A DNA stretch of 64,000 bases from Aliivibrio_A kagoshimensis (lineage in GTDB: Bacteria; Pseudomonadota; Gammaproteobacteria; Enterobacterales; Vibrionaceae). Of this stretch, positions 34,002 to 42,853 are shown piece by piece. A program made the translations under genes and the position numbers. Location: assembly GCF_050337105.1 (NCBI RefSeq), contig NZ_JAKJSQ010000008.1, positions 1 through 64,000 of the forward strand, given 5' to 3'. The notes under the pieces are model-generated. The model searched no databases. It had not been told where the DNA came from and saw nothing but the letters and a program-made list of their open reading frames with translations. Positions within the stretch are counted from its first letter, which is position 1. Each line of letters starts with the position of its first letter.

Positions 34002-34997
34002 ATGTTACGTGCAATTCGCAAAATATCACTTTGTGTGGCTATGGCCGCCTCTGTTTGTGCTCCGGCATGGGCTGACGACAAACCACTGAAAACACTGAAT
34101 TTCGGTATTATTTCAACCGAATCACAGCAAAATCTAAAAACCTCATGGAACCCATTCATTGAAGACATGAGCAAGAAACTTGGGGTAGAAGTGAAAGCCT
34201 ATTTTGCACCCGATTATGCAGGCATCATTCAAGGCATGCGATTTGATAAAGTGGACATTGCTTGGTATGGCAACAAATCAGCCATGGAAGCGGTGGATCG
34301 CGCAGGCGGGCAGATCTTTGCTCAAACGTCAGATGTAGAGGGTAACCCTGGGTATTGGAGTTTGCTTATCACCCATAAGGACAGTCCAATCAATACCGTT
34401 GAAGATATGTTGAAAAAACGTTCTGAGCTGGCCTTTGGTAATGGCGATCCGAACTCAACATCAGGCTATCTGGTTCCCTCTTATTACGTGTTTGCAAAGA
34501 ATCAGGTGCAACCCTCTGAGTTTAAACGCACGCTAAACTCTAGCCACGAAGTCAATCTGTTTGCAGTCAGCAACAAGCAAGTGGATATTGCGACCAATAA
34601 CACGGAAAGCTTGCGTCGATTTACTCGCAACAATGCGGATAAAGCGAAAAACATCAAAGTAATCTGGAAGTCACCATTGATCCCTGCGGATCCTATCGTG
34701 TGGCGCAAAAATCTACCAGAACAGACGAAAGATGCTATCTATGATTTCTTCATGAACTACGGAACCACAGGAAGCTCACGTGAGACTGCCATTCTCAAAG
34801 AGCTAGACTGGGCACCGTTTAAAGCGTCGTCTGACCTGCAACTGTTGCCAATTCGTCAGTTATCACTGTTCAAAAAGTTAAACAAACTCAACAGTGACAA
34901 CAGTCCTGATGAAGCAACACTGACCAAGATTAACAATCTGAAATCCGAACTGTCAGCGCTCAATCGCCAAATGGCTGCGCTGCAAGCAATGGAATAG
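34002..34997 (+). CDS. phnD: Phosphonate-binding protein PhnD
   Basis: 331 residues. Signal peptide about 1-24 (CVAMAASVCAPAWA). The mature periplasmic receptor starts KTLNFGIISTESQQNLKTSW and has the phosphonate-receptor hallmark AYFAPDYAGIIQGMRFDKVDIAWYG (about 64-88), plus FGNGDPNSTSGYLVP. Delivers phosphonates to PhnE. A terminator-like hairpin follows 9 bases after its stop, which would yield more of this product than of the rest of the operon. AAAGGAATC precedes the ATG. Confidence 0.95.
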   Translation: MLRAIRKISLCVAMAASVCAPAWADDKPLKTLNFGIISTESQQNLKTSWNPFIEDMSKKLGVEVKAYFAPDYAGIIQGMRFDKVDIAWYGNKSAMEAVDRAGGQIFAQTSDVEGNPGYWSLLITHKDSPINTVEDMLKKRSELAFGNGDPNSTSGYLVPSYYVFAKNQVQPSEFKRTLNSSHEVNLFAVSNKQVDIATNNTESLRRFTRNNADKAKNIKVIWKSPLIPADPIVWRKNLPEQTKDAIYDFFMNYGTTGSSRETAILKELDWAPFKASSDLQLLPIRQLSLFKKLNKLNSDNSPDEATLTKINNLKSELSALNRQMAALQAME

Positions 34998-35006
34998 TCG
35001 TGATTG

Positions 35007-35035
35007 GGGGTGAGGAAAAACCTCACCCCATTTTT
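35007..35035 (+). terminator. Intercistronic terminator-like hairpin between phnD and phnE
   Basis: GGGGTGAGG (35007-35015), loop AAAAA, CCTCACCCC (35021-35029), then A and five T. A strong rho-independent structure in the middle of the operon, probably causing partial termination or stabilising a phnCD transcript. Confidence 0.75.
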
Positions 35036-35053
35036 AACCAAATGAGAACGCTA

Positions 35054-35854
35054 ATGAACGCCAATATTTCACTCAATGCAATTCATACCCCTCAGCACTG
35101 GGGCCAAAAACTCAAACAGTTTATTACTTTTGTTGTACTCGTTTGGGTACTCGCATGGGCATGGCAGGGGGCTGAGATGGACCCTATCCAACTGGTCGCT
35201 GATTCAGACAACATGGTTGAGCTTGCTCGTGACTTCTTTCCCCCTGATTTCTCTCACTGGGAGCTCTATGTCACGGAGACATTGATCACCATCCAAATCG
35301 CCATTTGGGGCACGGTTTTATCGTTAATTTTCTCCATCCCTTTGGGACTGCTGTGCGCTGAAAATATGGTGCCAGCATGGGTCTACCAACCAACGAGACG
35401 CCTAATGGATGCCACTCGCGCCATTAACGAAATGGTGTTTGCGATGCTGTTTGTTGTGGCCGTGGGCTTAGGTCCTTTTGCCGGCGTACTTGCCCTGTTT
35501 ATTCACACAACTGGGGTATTGGCAAAACTCTTTTCTGAAGCGGTCGAAGCCATCGATTTAGGGCCAGTTGAAGGGGTAAGAGCGACAGGGGCGAATAAAC
35601 TTGAAGAGATCATTTACGGCGTCATTCCTCAAGTACTGCCATTGTGGATATCGTTCACTTTATACCGATTTGAATCCAATGTTCGCTCCGCCACGGTAGT
35701 CGGCATGGTGGGTGCCGGTGGTGTTGGTGTGCTGTTATGGGAAGCCATTCGCGGTTTTCAGTTTCAACAGACCGCCGCCATTATGCTGGTCATCATTGTG
35801 ACGGTAAGTCTGATTGACTTCTCCTCTCAATACATCCGTAAAGCGTACATTTAA
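35054..35854 (+). CDS. phnE: Phosphonate ABC importer permease PhnE
   Basis: 266 residues, inner membrane, about six helices. Near-identical in pattern to E. coli PhnE: WQGAEMDPIQLV, DFFPPDFSHWELYVTE, the EAA-type loop EGVRATGANKLEEIIYGVIPQ (about 190-210) and NVRSATVVGMVGAGGVG. Forms the channel with PhnC. I start it at ATG 35054 to match the family length; the frame stays open back to 35000, through the hairpin, but no ribosome site supports a longer protein. Confidence 0.93.
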   Translation: MNANISLNAIHTPQHWGQKLKQFITFVVLVWVLAWAWQGAEMDPIQLVADSDNMVELARDFFPPDFSHWELYVTETLITIQIAIWGTVLSLIFSIPLGLLCAENMVPAWVYQPTRRLMDATRAINEMVFAMLFVVAVGLGPFAGVLALFIHTTGVLAKLFSEAVEAIDLGPVEGVRATGANKLEEIIYGVIPQVLPLWISFTLYRFESNVRSATVVGMVGAGGVGVLLWEAIRGFQFQQTAAIMLVIIVTVSLIDFSSQYIRKAYI

Positions 35855-35898
35855 AAATTTTACCCGTACTTGTCTAGATAACTTAACGGAAGCGCAGC

Positions 35899-36594
35899 AT
35901 GCAGATATACATGAACATCGCTAAGCAACTTGAACAGGAAGTACAGCACCACTTTCAAGCGGGGGACTTCCTGCCTTCAGAGTCGCGCCTTGCTGATCGG
36001 TTTAAGGTAAACCGACACACGGTTAGGCGTGCTATCGATGAGCTGGTCTTTTGCGGGTTAATTGAGCGTCAGCAAGGTCGAGGCAATCAAGTGATTAGGC
36101 AACCCTATGCGTACCCATTACACTCAGGAGCGCATTTTACTCATAACCTATCCAAACAAGGTTATGCCCCGCGCTGCGAGGTGATTAATCGCCAGTTAGT
36201 CAACGCCAACGAACACTTAGCCAAGGTCTTACACATTGAGCAACAGAGCCAAATCATCAAGCTCACCACACTACGGGTGATCAACGGATTACCGTGTAGC
36301 TTGATTGAGCACTACCTGCCAAACTTAGATTGGTGGGCACCGCTGCAACACTTTGACAGTGGCTCTTTGCACAAATTCATCCACCAACAGCTCGATACAG
36401 AGCTGAGCCGAAAGTTCACAAAATTACGCTCTCGAATGGCCAACCGCCAAGAGCAAAAACAACTGCAACTGTCTGATAACACCCCTCTGATTATTTTTAG
36501 AACGGTAAATGTAGCAAGCCAGACCGAAGACATTCTGGAGTACTCTTGTTCCTATACCCGTTCTGACATGATTGAAATCGTATTGGAGCATTAG
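35899..36594 (+). CDS. phnF: GntR/HutC-family regulator PhnF
   Basis: 231 residues. N-terminal winged helix (about 5-70: LPSESRLADRFKVNRHTVRRAIDELVFCGLIERQQGRG) and C-terminal UTRA effector domain (about 85-230, with TLRVINGLPCSLIEHYLPNL and FDSGSLH). Similar along its length to E. coli PhnF, encoded at the same place in the operon; probably a phosphonate-responsive repressor of phn genes, in addition to Pho control. It follows phnE by 44 bases. Confidence 0.92.
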   Translation: MQIYMNIAKQLEQEVQHHFQAGDFLPSESRLADRFKVNRHTVRRAIDELVFCGLIERQQGRGNQVIRQPYAYPLHSGAHFTHNLSKQGYAPRCEVINRQLVNANEHLAKVLHIEQQSQIIKLTTLRVINGLPCSLIEHYLPNLDWWAPLQHFDSGSLHKFIHQQLDTELSRKFTKLRSRMANRQEQKQLQLSDNTPLIIFRTVNVASQTEDILEYSCSYTRSDMIEIVLEH

Positions 36595-36595
36595 T

Positions 36596-37051
36596 ATGAA
36601 ACCGACCAAAAAGTCGGAGCGACAAGGCTGGATGTCAGCCCTCGCTCGGAGCGACTACTCACACCTAAAAAACGTCTGGAGTCAACTTAACTTGTCACCG
36701 GAACACCACATTATTAGAGCAGCAGAGACAGGCTTAATTCAAATTCAATCTCGCATGGGAGCCACTGGTAATGCTTTCAACATTGGTGATATGACCGTCA
36801 CTCGCAGTGTGGTCAAACTGCCCAGTGGTGAGATGGGATACAGCTACATCAAAGGACGCAATAGAGCGCATGCTCACCTAGCCGCTTTGATTGACGCGTT
36901 AATGCAAAACAGCCATTACGCTGAACAACTGAAGGATCAAGTCATTACTCCTTTAGCGGCAACCATGGCTAAGCACACTGAGCTGCGACGTCGTCAAATC
37001 GCAACCAGTAAAGTGGATTTTTTCACTGTCGTTAGAGGAGAAGACGAATGA
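36596..37051 (+). CDS. phnG: C-P lyase core subunit PhnG
   Basis: 151 residues. Small subunit of the PhnG2H2I2J2 core complex that transfers phosphonate to the 1' carbon of ATP ribose. Typical pieces: ERQGWMSALARS at the start, then FNIGDMTVTRSVV and GEMGYSYIKGRNRAHAHLAALIDALMQ (about 82-108). The true start is ATG 36596, just after phnF, with GGAG upstream; an upstream in-frame ATG (36572) would overlap phnF. Ends in ATGA overlap with phnH. Confidence 0.93.
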   Translation: MKPTKKSERQGWMSALARSDYSHLKNVWSQLNLSPEHHIIRAAETGLIQIQSRMGATGNAFNIGDMTVTRSVVKLPSGEMGYSYIKGRNRAHAHLAALIDALMQNSHYAEQLKDQVITPLAATMAKHTELRRRQIATSKVDFFTVVRGEDE

Positions 37052-37665
37052 AGCTGATTACATCAGGATTTACTCACCCAACCCATGAAGCTCAAACCAT
37101 TTTTCGCCAAGTGTTGGACGCAATCTCCTCACCTGGGAGTCTGCACACATTCAAGGCTGATTTCACTTTTGGCCTCGCTAACAGTGCAACGACCCAGCTG
37201 CTGTTAGCATTGACTGACAACAGCACACCGGTGTGGTTATCATCTGTACTGAGACACAACGAAACATTAACTCAAAATGTAAAGTTTCACACCAACGCTC
37301 CTCTAGCAGAGAGTACCGACACCGCCTGCTTTGCTGTGATGGCAGAAAATGAAACGGTGGATCTCACCACCTTTAGTTGGGGCAGCGCCGAATACCCGGA
37401 AACCAATACCACTCTCACCATTCAAGTCAGCGGATTTAACCGAGGTGAGACGCTCTCTCTGTCTGGTCCCGGTATCGATGGACAGCGTACAGTCTGTGTT
37501 GACGGCATCGATAACGAACTGCTTAAACAGATCACTCAAATCCAGCGTTCACAGCCTTTAGGCATTGATGTGTTACTCACCAGTGGCAATCAGCTGATGG
37601 CTCTGCCTCGCACCACACACATTGAACTCAGTAATAGGGAGGCATTAACATGTACGTTGCAGTAA
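37048..37665 (+). CDS. phnH: C-P lyase core subunit PhnH
   Basis: 205 residues. PhnH of the core complex; fold related to PLP transferases but without the cofactor site. The opening ...GFTHPTHEAQTIFRQVLDAISSPGS and the middle CFAVMAENETVDLTTFSWGSAEYPETNTTLTI-type segment are characteristic, ending in LPRTTHIEL. Starts 4 bases inside phnG and overlaps phnI by 16 bases, so translation of the core subunits is coupled. Confidence 0.92.
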   Translation: MKLITSGFTHPTHEAQTIFRQVLDAISSPGSLHTFKADFTFGLANSATTQLLLALTDNSTPVWLSSVLRHNETLTQNVKFHTNAPLAESTDTACFAVMAENETVDLTTFSWGSAEYPETNTTLTIQVSGFNRGETLSLSGPGIDGQRTVCVDGIDNELLKQITQIQRSQPLGIDVLLTSGNQLMALPRTTHIELSNREALTCTLQ

Positions 37666-38750
37666 AAGGGGGCGAAAAAGCCATCCAAGCCGCTCACCGT
37701 TTACAAGAGCAGAAACGCCGTGGAACGGGCAGTGAGCTGACTGTTGAACATATCGAACAACAACTCAGTAACTCGGTCGATCGCGTCATGACTGAAGGAG
37801 GAATTTTTGATACCCAATTGGCCGCATTAGCCATTAAACAAGCCAGCGGCGATTTAGTCGAAGCGATTTTTCTTCTTCGAGCCTATCGCACCACCCTCTC
37901 ACGCTTTGCCACCAGCAACCCTGTCGATACCAGTACGATGGAGATCGAACGCCGCATTTCGGCCACGTTTAAGGATCTTCCTGGTGGGCAAGTATTAGGA
38001 CCGACTCTGGACTATACCCACCGCTTACTCGATTTTTCTCTGATGGCTGAATCCGATGACTTCCCCCCATCAATCAGCGCAGAGAGCGAATCAGCAAGCA
38101 CAGAGCCTTGCGCGCAAGTGATGTCCATTCTTGAGCAACAAGGGCTTGCTCCGCAAGAGTTGGATAATGGCGAGCAAGCAGAAGACATTACCTTACATCC
38201 GCCGAGTTATCCCGCAACACGAAGTGCCCGGCTACAGCAGTTAATGCGTAGTGACGAAGGTTTTTTACTGTCGATGGGCTACTCCACTCAACGAGGTTAC
38301 GGTCGTAATCACCCATTTGCCGCCGAGATCCGTACTGGAAAAATCGTCATTTCACTCTGTCCTGAAGAGCTCGGTTTTGACATTGAACTCGGTGACATTG
38401 AGCTAACAGAGTGCCAAATGATCAACGGTTTCTCAGGGTCAAAAGAGATTAAACCCCAGTTTACCCGAGGTTATGGCATTTCATTTGGTGCCGGAGAACG
38501 AAAAGCGATGTCGATGGCACTGATTGATCGAGCGCTGCAAGCCGAAGCGTTAAACGAACCTGTCGAAGGGCCAGCGCAAGATCAAGAGTTCATGCTGTCT
38601 CATGGCGACAATGTAGAAGCGGCTGGTTTCGTGTCTCACTTAAAACTGCCCCACTACGTGGACTTTCAATCCGAACTGGAACTGATCCGCAAGCTGCAAA
38701 AAGAGCATCAACAGCGCGGCGAAGACAAGGAGCCATCGAACCATGACTAA
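37650..38750 (+). CDS. phnI: C-P lyase core subunit PhnI
   Basis: 366 residues, catalytic nucleosidase subunit of the PhnGHIJ complex. It starts MYVAVKGGEKAIQAAHRL, the family hallmark, and contains the RSARLQQLMRSDEGFLLSMGYSTQRGYG segment (about 190-218) and GYGISFGAGERKAMSMALIDRAL (about 275-297). The ATG at 37650 lies inside phnH with GGGAGG 8 bases upstream. Overlaps phnJ by 8 bases. Glutamate-rich tail. Confidence 0.94.
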   Translation: MYVAVKGGEKAIQAAHRLQEQKRRGTGSELTVEHIEQQLSNSVDRVMTEGGIFDTQLAALAIKQASGDLVEAIFLLRAYRTTLSRFATSNPVDTSTMEIERRISATFKDLPGGQVLGPTLDYTHRLLDFSLMAESDDFPPSISAESESASTEPCAQVMSILEQQGLAPQELDNGEQAEDITLHPPSYPATRSARLQQLMRSDEGFLLSMGYSTQRGYGRNHPFAAEIRTGKIVISLCPEELGFDIELGDIELTECQMINGFSGSKEIKPQFTRGYGISFGAGERKAMSMALIDRALQAEALNEPVEGPAQDQEFMLSHGDNVEAAGFVSHLKLPHYVDFQSELELIRKLQKEHQQRGEDKEPSNHD

Positions 38751-39627
38751 CACACACACACAGACCTCATCGGAAACGCAAGGTTACAACTACGGCTTCT
38801 TAGATGAACAGACCAAACGTATGATCCGCCGCGCCATCTTAAAGGCGGTGGCGATCCCAGGCTATCAAGTCCCTTTTGGTGGAAAGGAGATGCCTATGCC
38901 TTATGGCTGGGGAACGGGTGGCATTCAAATTACGGCGTCTATTATTGGCCAGCCTGATGTGCTTAAAGTGATCGATCAAGGGGCGGATGACACCACCAAT
39001 GCGGTATCGATTCGTCAATTTTTTAAAAAGGTCGCCCAAGCCGAGACCACAGAAAAAACCGACCAGGCCACTATCATCCAGACTCGCCACCGGATTCCTG
39101 AAAAACCACTGACGGAAGGACAGATCTTGGTGTACCAAGTTCCGATCCCAGAACCACTGCGTTTTCTTGAACCCAGAGAAACAGAAACCCGAAAAATGCA
39201 CGCTCTGAGTGAATACGGAATCATGCACGTCAAATTATACGAAGACATTGCCCGTTATGGCCACATTGCCACCTCTTACGCTTATCCGGTAATGGTGAAC
39301 CAACGCTACATCATGGATCCCTCACCGATCCCGAAGTTTGATAACCCTAAGATGGACCGTATGCCGGCCCTACAACTGTTTGGTGCGGGTCGAGAAAAAC
39401 GTATTTATGCCATTCCCCCTTTTACCGATGTGAAGAGCTTGGATTTTGAAGACCATCCGTTTGAAGTTCAACAATGGGATGAACCCTGCTCTATTTGTGG
39501 CGCCACTCATACCTTTCTTGATGAGGTGGTCACCGATGACCAAGGCAGCCGAATGTATGTGTGTTCAGACACCGACTATTGCCGCGAACACGATCTAAAC
39601 CAACAACAGGAAATGTCATCATGTTAA
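38743..39627 (+). CDS. phnJ: C-P lyase radical-SAM subunit PhnJ
   Basis: 294 residues, the enzyme that breaks the carbon-phosphorus bond. NYGFLDEQTKRMIRRAILKAVAIPGYQVPFG opens the protein. The C-terminal cysteines that hold the 4Fe-4S cluster are all present: CSICGATH (about 247-254) and CSDTDYC (about 271-277), matching the Cys pattern of E. coli PhnJ. Methane or other hydrocarbons are released from alkyl phosphonates. It overlaps phnK by 7 bases. Confidence 0.96.
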   Translation: MTNTHTQTSSETQGYNYGFLDEQTKRMIRRAILKAVAIPGYQVPFGGKEMPMPYGWGTGGIQITASIIGQPDVLKVIDQGADDTTNAVSIRQFFKKVAQAETTEKTDQATIIQTRHRIPEKPLTEGQILVYQVPIPEPLRFLEPRETETRKMHALSEYGIMHVKLYEDIARYGHIATSYAYPVMVNQRYIMDPSPIPKFDNPKMDRMPALQLFGAGREKRIYAIPPFTDVKSLDFEDHPFEVQQWDEPCSICGATHTFLDEVVTDDQGSRMYVCSDTDYCREHDLNQQQEMSSC

Positions 39628-40409
39628 CTCAACTCGATAACGATCAGCCCCTACTTAATGTGTCTGGTTTGTCCAAACTCTACTCAGCAGGGAAAGGCTG
39701 TCAGGAGATTGACTTACAGCTGTTTCCTGGGGAAGTGTTAGGTATTGTTGGCGAATCTGGATCAGGAAAAAGTACCCTGTTAAGAGTTCTGTCTGGCCGA
39801 GAGACGCCAGAAAATGGCACTGTCAATTATCAGCAAGCAGACAAACAGATAGATCTCTACCAGCAACCTGACCGAGAGCGACGCCGCTTATTACGAACAG
39901 AGTGGGGCGTCGTGCATCAACACCCAATGGATGGGCTTAGGCCCCGTGTTTCTGCAGGGGGTAATATCGGTGAACGCTTAATGGCCATTGGCGATCGGCA
40001 TTACGGTGACATTCGCTCTGAAGCACTGAGATGGCTCAGCGATGTTGAAATCCCGCAAGATCGCATCGATGACTTCCCTATTACCTTTTCTGGAGGTATG
40101 CAACAGCGCTTACAGATCGCCCGCAACTTGGTAACGAATCCAAAATTGGTCTTCATGGACGAGCCAACGGGAGGTTTGGATGTCTCCGTACAAGCTCGCC
40201 TGCTTGATCTTATCCGTAATCTGGTCACCAACTTGGGTCTTTCCGTCATTATTGTCACCCATGATCTCGCCGTTGCACGACTGCTCGCCGATCGCTTAAT
40301 TGTGATGAAAGATAGCCGAATTGTCGAAACAGGCATTACTGATCAAGTGCTGGATGACCCACAACACCCTTACACCCAACTGCTGGTCTCTTCAGTCTTA
40401 CAAGGATAA
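39621..40409 (+). CDS. phnK: C-P lyase ABC-type ATPase PhnK
   Basis: 262 residues. ABC ATPase fold without a membrane partner; PhnK binds the PhnJ face of the core complex. Walker A GESGSGKSTLLRVLSG (about 46-61), signature FSGGMQQRLQIARNL, Walker B LVFMDEPTGGLDVSVQARLLDL, switch His in VTHDLAVARLL. Start at ATG 39621, overlapping the phnJ stop; a longer frame begins at 39561 inside phnJ but has no ribosome site. Confidence 0.93.
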   Translation: MLTQLDNDQPLLNVSGLSKLYSAGKGCQEIDLQLFPGEVLGIVGESGSGKSTLLRVLSGRETPENGTVNYQQADKQIDLYQQPDRERRRLLRTEWGVVHQHPMDGLRPRVSAGGNIGERLMAIGDRHYGDIRSEALRWLSDVEIPQDRIDDFPITFSGGMQQRLQIARNLVTNPKLVFMDEPTGGLDVSVQARLLDLIRNLVTNLGLSVIIVTHDLAVARLLADRLIVMKDSRIVETGITDQVLDDPQHPYTQLLVSSVLQG

Positions 40410-40414
40410 GAAAG

Positions 40415-41134
40415 ATGTTAAGAGTAGAAAATATTAATAAATCCTTTGTCCTGCATAACCAGCAAGGCATTACGTTACCTGTGATTAACGATGTCAGCTT
40501 TCATGTCGATGCTGGACAATGTCTGGTGCTGCATGGAGAGTCAGGTTCAGGGAAATCGACATTATTACGCGCACTCTATGCCAACTATAGCGTGAACAGT
40601 GGTGAGATTTTGGTCTACAGCGGGGATCAATGGATCGACATTGCTATCGCCCCACCGAGAGAGGTCATTAAAGTACGGCAGCAAAGTTTGGGTTGGGTCA
40701 GCCAGTTTTTACGAGTGATCCCAAGAATTTCCGCCTTGGAAGTGGTGATGCAGCCTCTATTAGAAAGAGGCATCAGTAAACCTGAAGCGGAACAAAAAGC
40801 GTCTCGTATGTTGGAACGACTCAACGTGCCGGAAACCCTATGGCACTTGGCACCAGCCACATTTTCAGGCGGAGAGCAGCAACGAGTGAACATCGCGAGA
40901 GGTTTTATCGTTGACGCCCCTATCCTGTTACTGGATGAACCTACCGCATCACTGGACGAAAAAAACAGAGAAGAGGTTATTCAGCTCATCACTGAAGCCA
41001 AACAGCGCGGAGCAACCATTGTGGGTATTTTCCATGATGAGTATGTCCGTGAGCGCGTAGCAGACATTTTCTTCGACGTAAAAACCGCCACCACTTACCC
41101 AGCTGTTACGCCTCGTAGCGCATCAATACAATAG
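40415..41134 (+). CDS. phnL: C-P lyase ABC-type ATPase PhnL
   Basis: 239 residues. Second ABC ATPase of the lyase, forming a double dimer with PhnK. Walker A GESGSGKSTLLRALYANY (about 44-61), signature TFSGGEQQRVNIARGF (about 150-165), Walker B ILLLDEPTASLDEKN, switch His in GIFHDEYVRE. It follows phnK by 5 bases. Slightly longer than the ~226-residue E. coli protein because of its C-terminus. Confidence 0.93.
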   Translation: MLRVENINKSFVLHNQQGITLPVINDVSFHVDAGQCLVLHGESGSGKSTLLRALYANYSVNSGEILVYSGDQWIDIAIAPPREVIKVRQQSLGWVSQFLRVIPRISALEVVMQPLLERGISKPEAEQKASRMLERLNVPETLWHLAPATFSGGEQQRVNIARGFIVDAPILLLDEPTASLDEKNREEVIQLITEAKQRGATIVGIFHDEYVRERVADIFFDVKTATTYPAVTPRSASIQ

Positions 41135-41146
41135 AAGGATACTGAC

Positions 41147-42283
41147 ATGAAAATCACCAATATTCAGATGGTTTTAGAAGATGCGATCATGGTCGGCACC
41201 ATAGAGATAGAAAATGGCATCATCACGTCCATTTCCAGTGAACACGATGATGATCCCTGCTGTATTGATGGCCAAGGAAACTGGTTGCTGCCAGGGTTAA
41301 TCGAACTTCATACCGACAATCTAGAGAAATACTTCACTCCTAGACCAAAAGTAAGCTGGCCTCCTTTCTCAGCGATGGCGGCGCACGACGCGCAATTAAT
41401 CGGTTCTGGTATCACCACGGTATTAGACGCCGTTGCCATTGGTGATGTTCGAGATGGTGGCACAAGGCAAGATTATCTCGATAAGATGATTGAAACCTTA
41501 GTGGAATCAGAACGACGCGGGGTGAATCGTTGTGAACACTTACTGCACATTCGCTGTGAACTGCCCCACTCCTCGACCTATGGATTGGCTGAGCGCTACC
41601 TTGCCCTCCCTCAAGTACAGATGGTGTCGTTGATGGATCACTCACCGGGACAGCGTCAGTTTGTCAATATCGACAAATACTATGAGTACTATCAAGGCAA
41701 ATATGGCCTTACTGACAGCGAAATGAAAGCTTATGAAGTTGAGCAGCGAGATTTATCCATGCAGTGGTCAGATAAAAACCGTCGTGCCATTGTCGAGCTC
41801 TGCCATCAACGTGGTATCCCTATGGCGAGTCATGATGATGCGACTCAAGAACACGTTGAAGAGTCACACGAATTGGGCTTAGTACTGGCCGAATTCCCAA
41901 CCACTATTGAGGCGGCAAAACGCTCACATCAATTGGGGATGCATGTATTAATGGGCGCACCCAATGTGGTTCGCGGTGGTTCGCACTCTGGTAATGTCGC
42001 CGCCTATGAATTGGCCTCGATGGGGGTGCTTGATGTTCTCTCTTCCGACTATTTTCCACTAAGCTTATTAGATTCGGTATTCAAACTGGCAGAAGATCCA
42101 CGTAATGCACTGGATTTACCCAGCGCTGTCAAACTGGCAACCCTAAATCCAGCCAATGCCTTAAATTTACACGATCGTGGCTCGATTGAGGTGGGTAAAC
42201 GCGCAGATCTTATCTTGGTGGATCTCGTTGAAGGCCAAGCCTATGTTCAACGTGCATGGCGTAAAGGCCAGTTAGTGTATTAA
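41147..42283 (+). CDS. phnM: Phosphonate triphosphate diphosphatase PhnM
   Basis: 378-residue amidohydrolase-fold enzyme that removes pyrophosphate from ribose phosphonate triphosphate to give the PhnJ substrate. Metal-binding LLPGLIELHTDNLEKYFTPRP (about 48-68), MVSLMDHSPGQRQF (about 160-175), MASHDDATQEHVEES (about 225-239) and LSSDYFPLSLLDSVF (about 300-314) with conserved His and Asp. Good ribosome site AGAAGGAT before the ATG; phnN follows after 12 bases. Confidence 0.95.
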   Translation: MKITNIQMVLEDAIMVGTIEIENGIITSISSEHDDDPCCIDGQGNWLLPGLIELHTDNLEKYFTPRPKVSWPPFSAMAAHDAQLIGSGITTVLDAVAIGDVRDGGTRQDYLDKMIETLVESERRGVNRCEHLLHIRCELPHSSTYGLAERYLALPQVQMVSLMDHSPGQRQFVNIDKYYEYYQGKYGLTDSEMKAYEVEQRDLSMQWSDKNRRAIVELCHQRGIPMASHDDATQEHVEESHELGLVLAEFPTTIEAAKRSHQLGMHVLMGAPNVVRGGSHSGNVAAYELASMGVLDVLSSDYFPLSLLDSVFKLAEDPRNALDLPSAVKLATLNPANALNLHDRGSIEVGKRADLILVDLVEGQAYVQRAWRKGQLVY

Positions 42284-42295
42284 TAAGGAGGGATC

Positions 42296-42853
42296 ATGGC
42301 CAATCTATTCTACATTATGGGCGCGTCCGGCTGTGGTAAAGACACGGTGATTCAAGCGCTTCGTTCTGACCCTCGTCTCTCGATGCAAGTGGCTCATCGA
42401 TATATTACTCGTCCTGCAGACAGTGGGAACGAAAACCACATCGCATTGACTGAAGCCGAGTTTCACCACCGTGTGGAGATGGAACTCTTCTCTATGTGTT
42501 GGCATGCAAATGGACTCTACTATGGAGTAGGTAAAGAGATAGAGCACTGGTTAGAGCAAGGTCAAAATGTGTTACTCAATGGCTCTCGGGAATACTACCC
42601 CAAAGCAAAACAGCGTTTTGGTGAGCAGCTCATACCGGTTTGGATTACCGTAGAGATGTCACAGCTGCGAGCTCGACTTCAAGATCGTGGACGTGAATCG
42701 GATACACAAATTCATGACCGAATCCAGCGCGCAATCCACTACCAATCCTCCATGCCGACTGAGGCGTGGGTCATTGATAACAGTGGCGAAATATCGCAAA
42801 GTGTTGAACGCTTTTTTCACAAACTTCATGAGGAGTCTCCCCTGTGCAGTTAA
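42296..42853 (+). CDS. phnN: Ribose 1,5-bisphosphokinase PhnN
   Basis: 185 residues. Guanylate-kinase-like fold with P-loop MGASGCGKDTVIQAL (about 8-22). Converts ribose 1,5-bisphosphate, made from the C-P lyase product, to PRPP so that the ribose is recycled. The HRYITRPADSGNENHIALTEAEF stretch (about 35-57) is typical of PhnN. AAGGAGGG precedes the ATG, and its stop overlaps phnP. phnO (aminoalkylphosphonate acetyltransferase) would normally come next and is absent. Confidence 0.93.
   Translation: MANLFYIMGASGCGKDTVIQALRSDPRLSMQVAHRYITRPADSGNENHIALTEAEFHHRVEMELFSMCWHANGLYYGVGKEIEHWLEQGQNVLLNGSREYYPKAKQRFGEQLIPVWITVEMSQLRARLQDRGRESDTQIHDRIQRAIHYQSSMPTEAWVIDNSGEISQSVERFFHKLHEESPLCS

Noticed and set aside
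35000..35053. N-terminal extension of PhnE
   Set aside because: Encoded by the intercistronic hairpin, absent from the family, and without a ribosome site.
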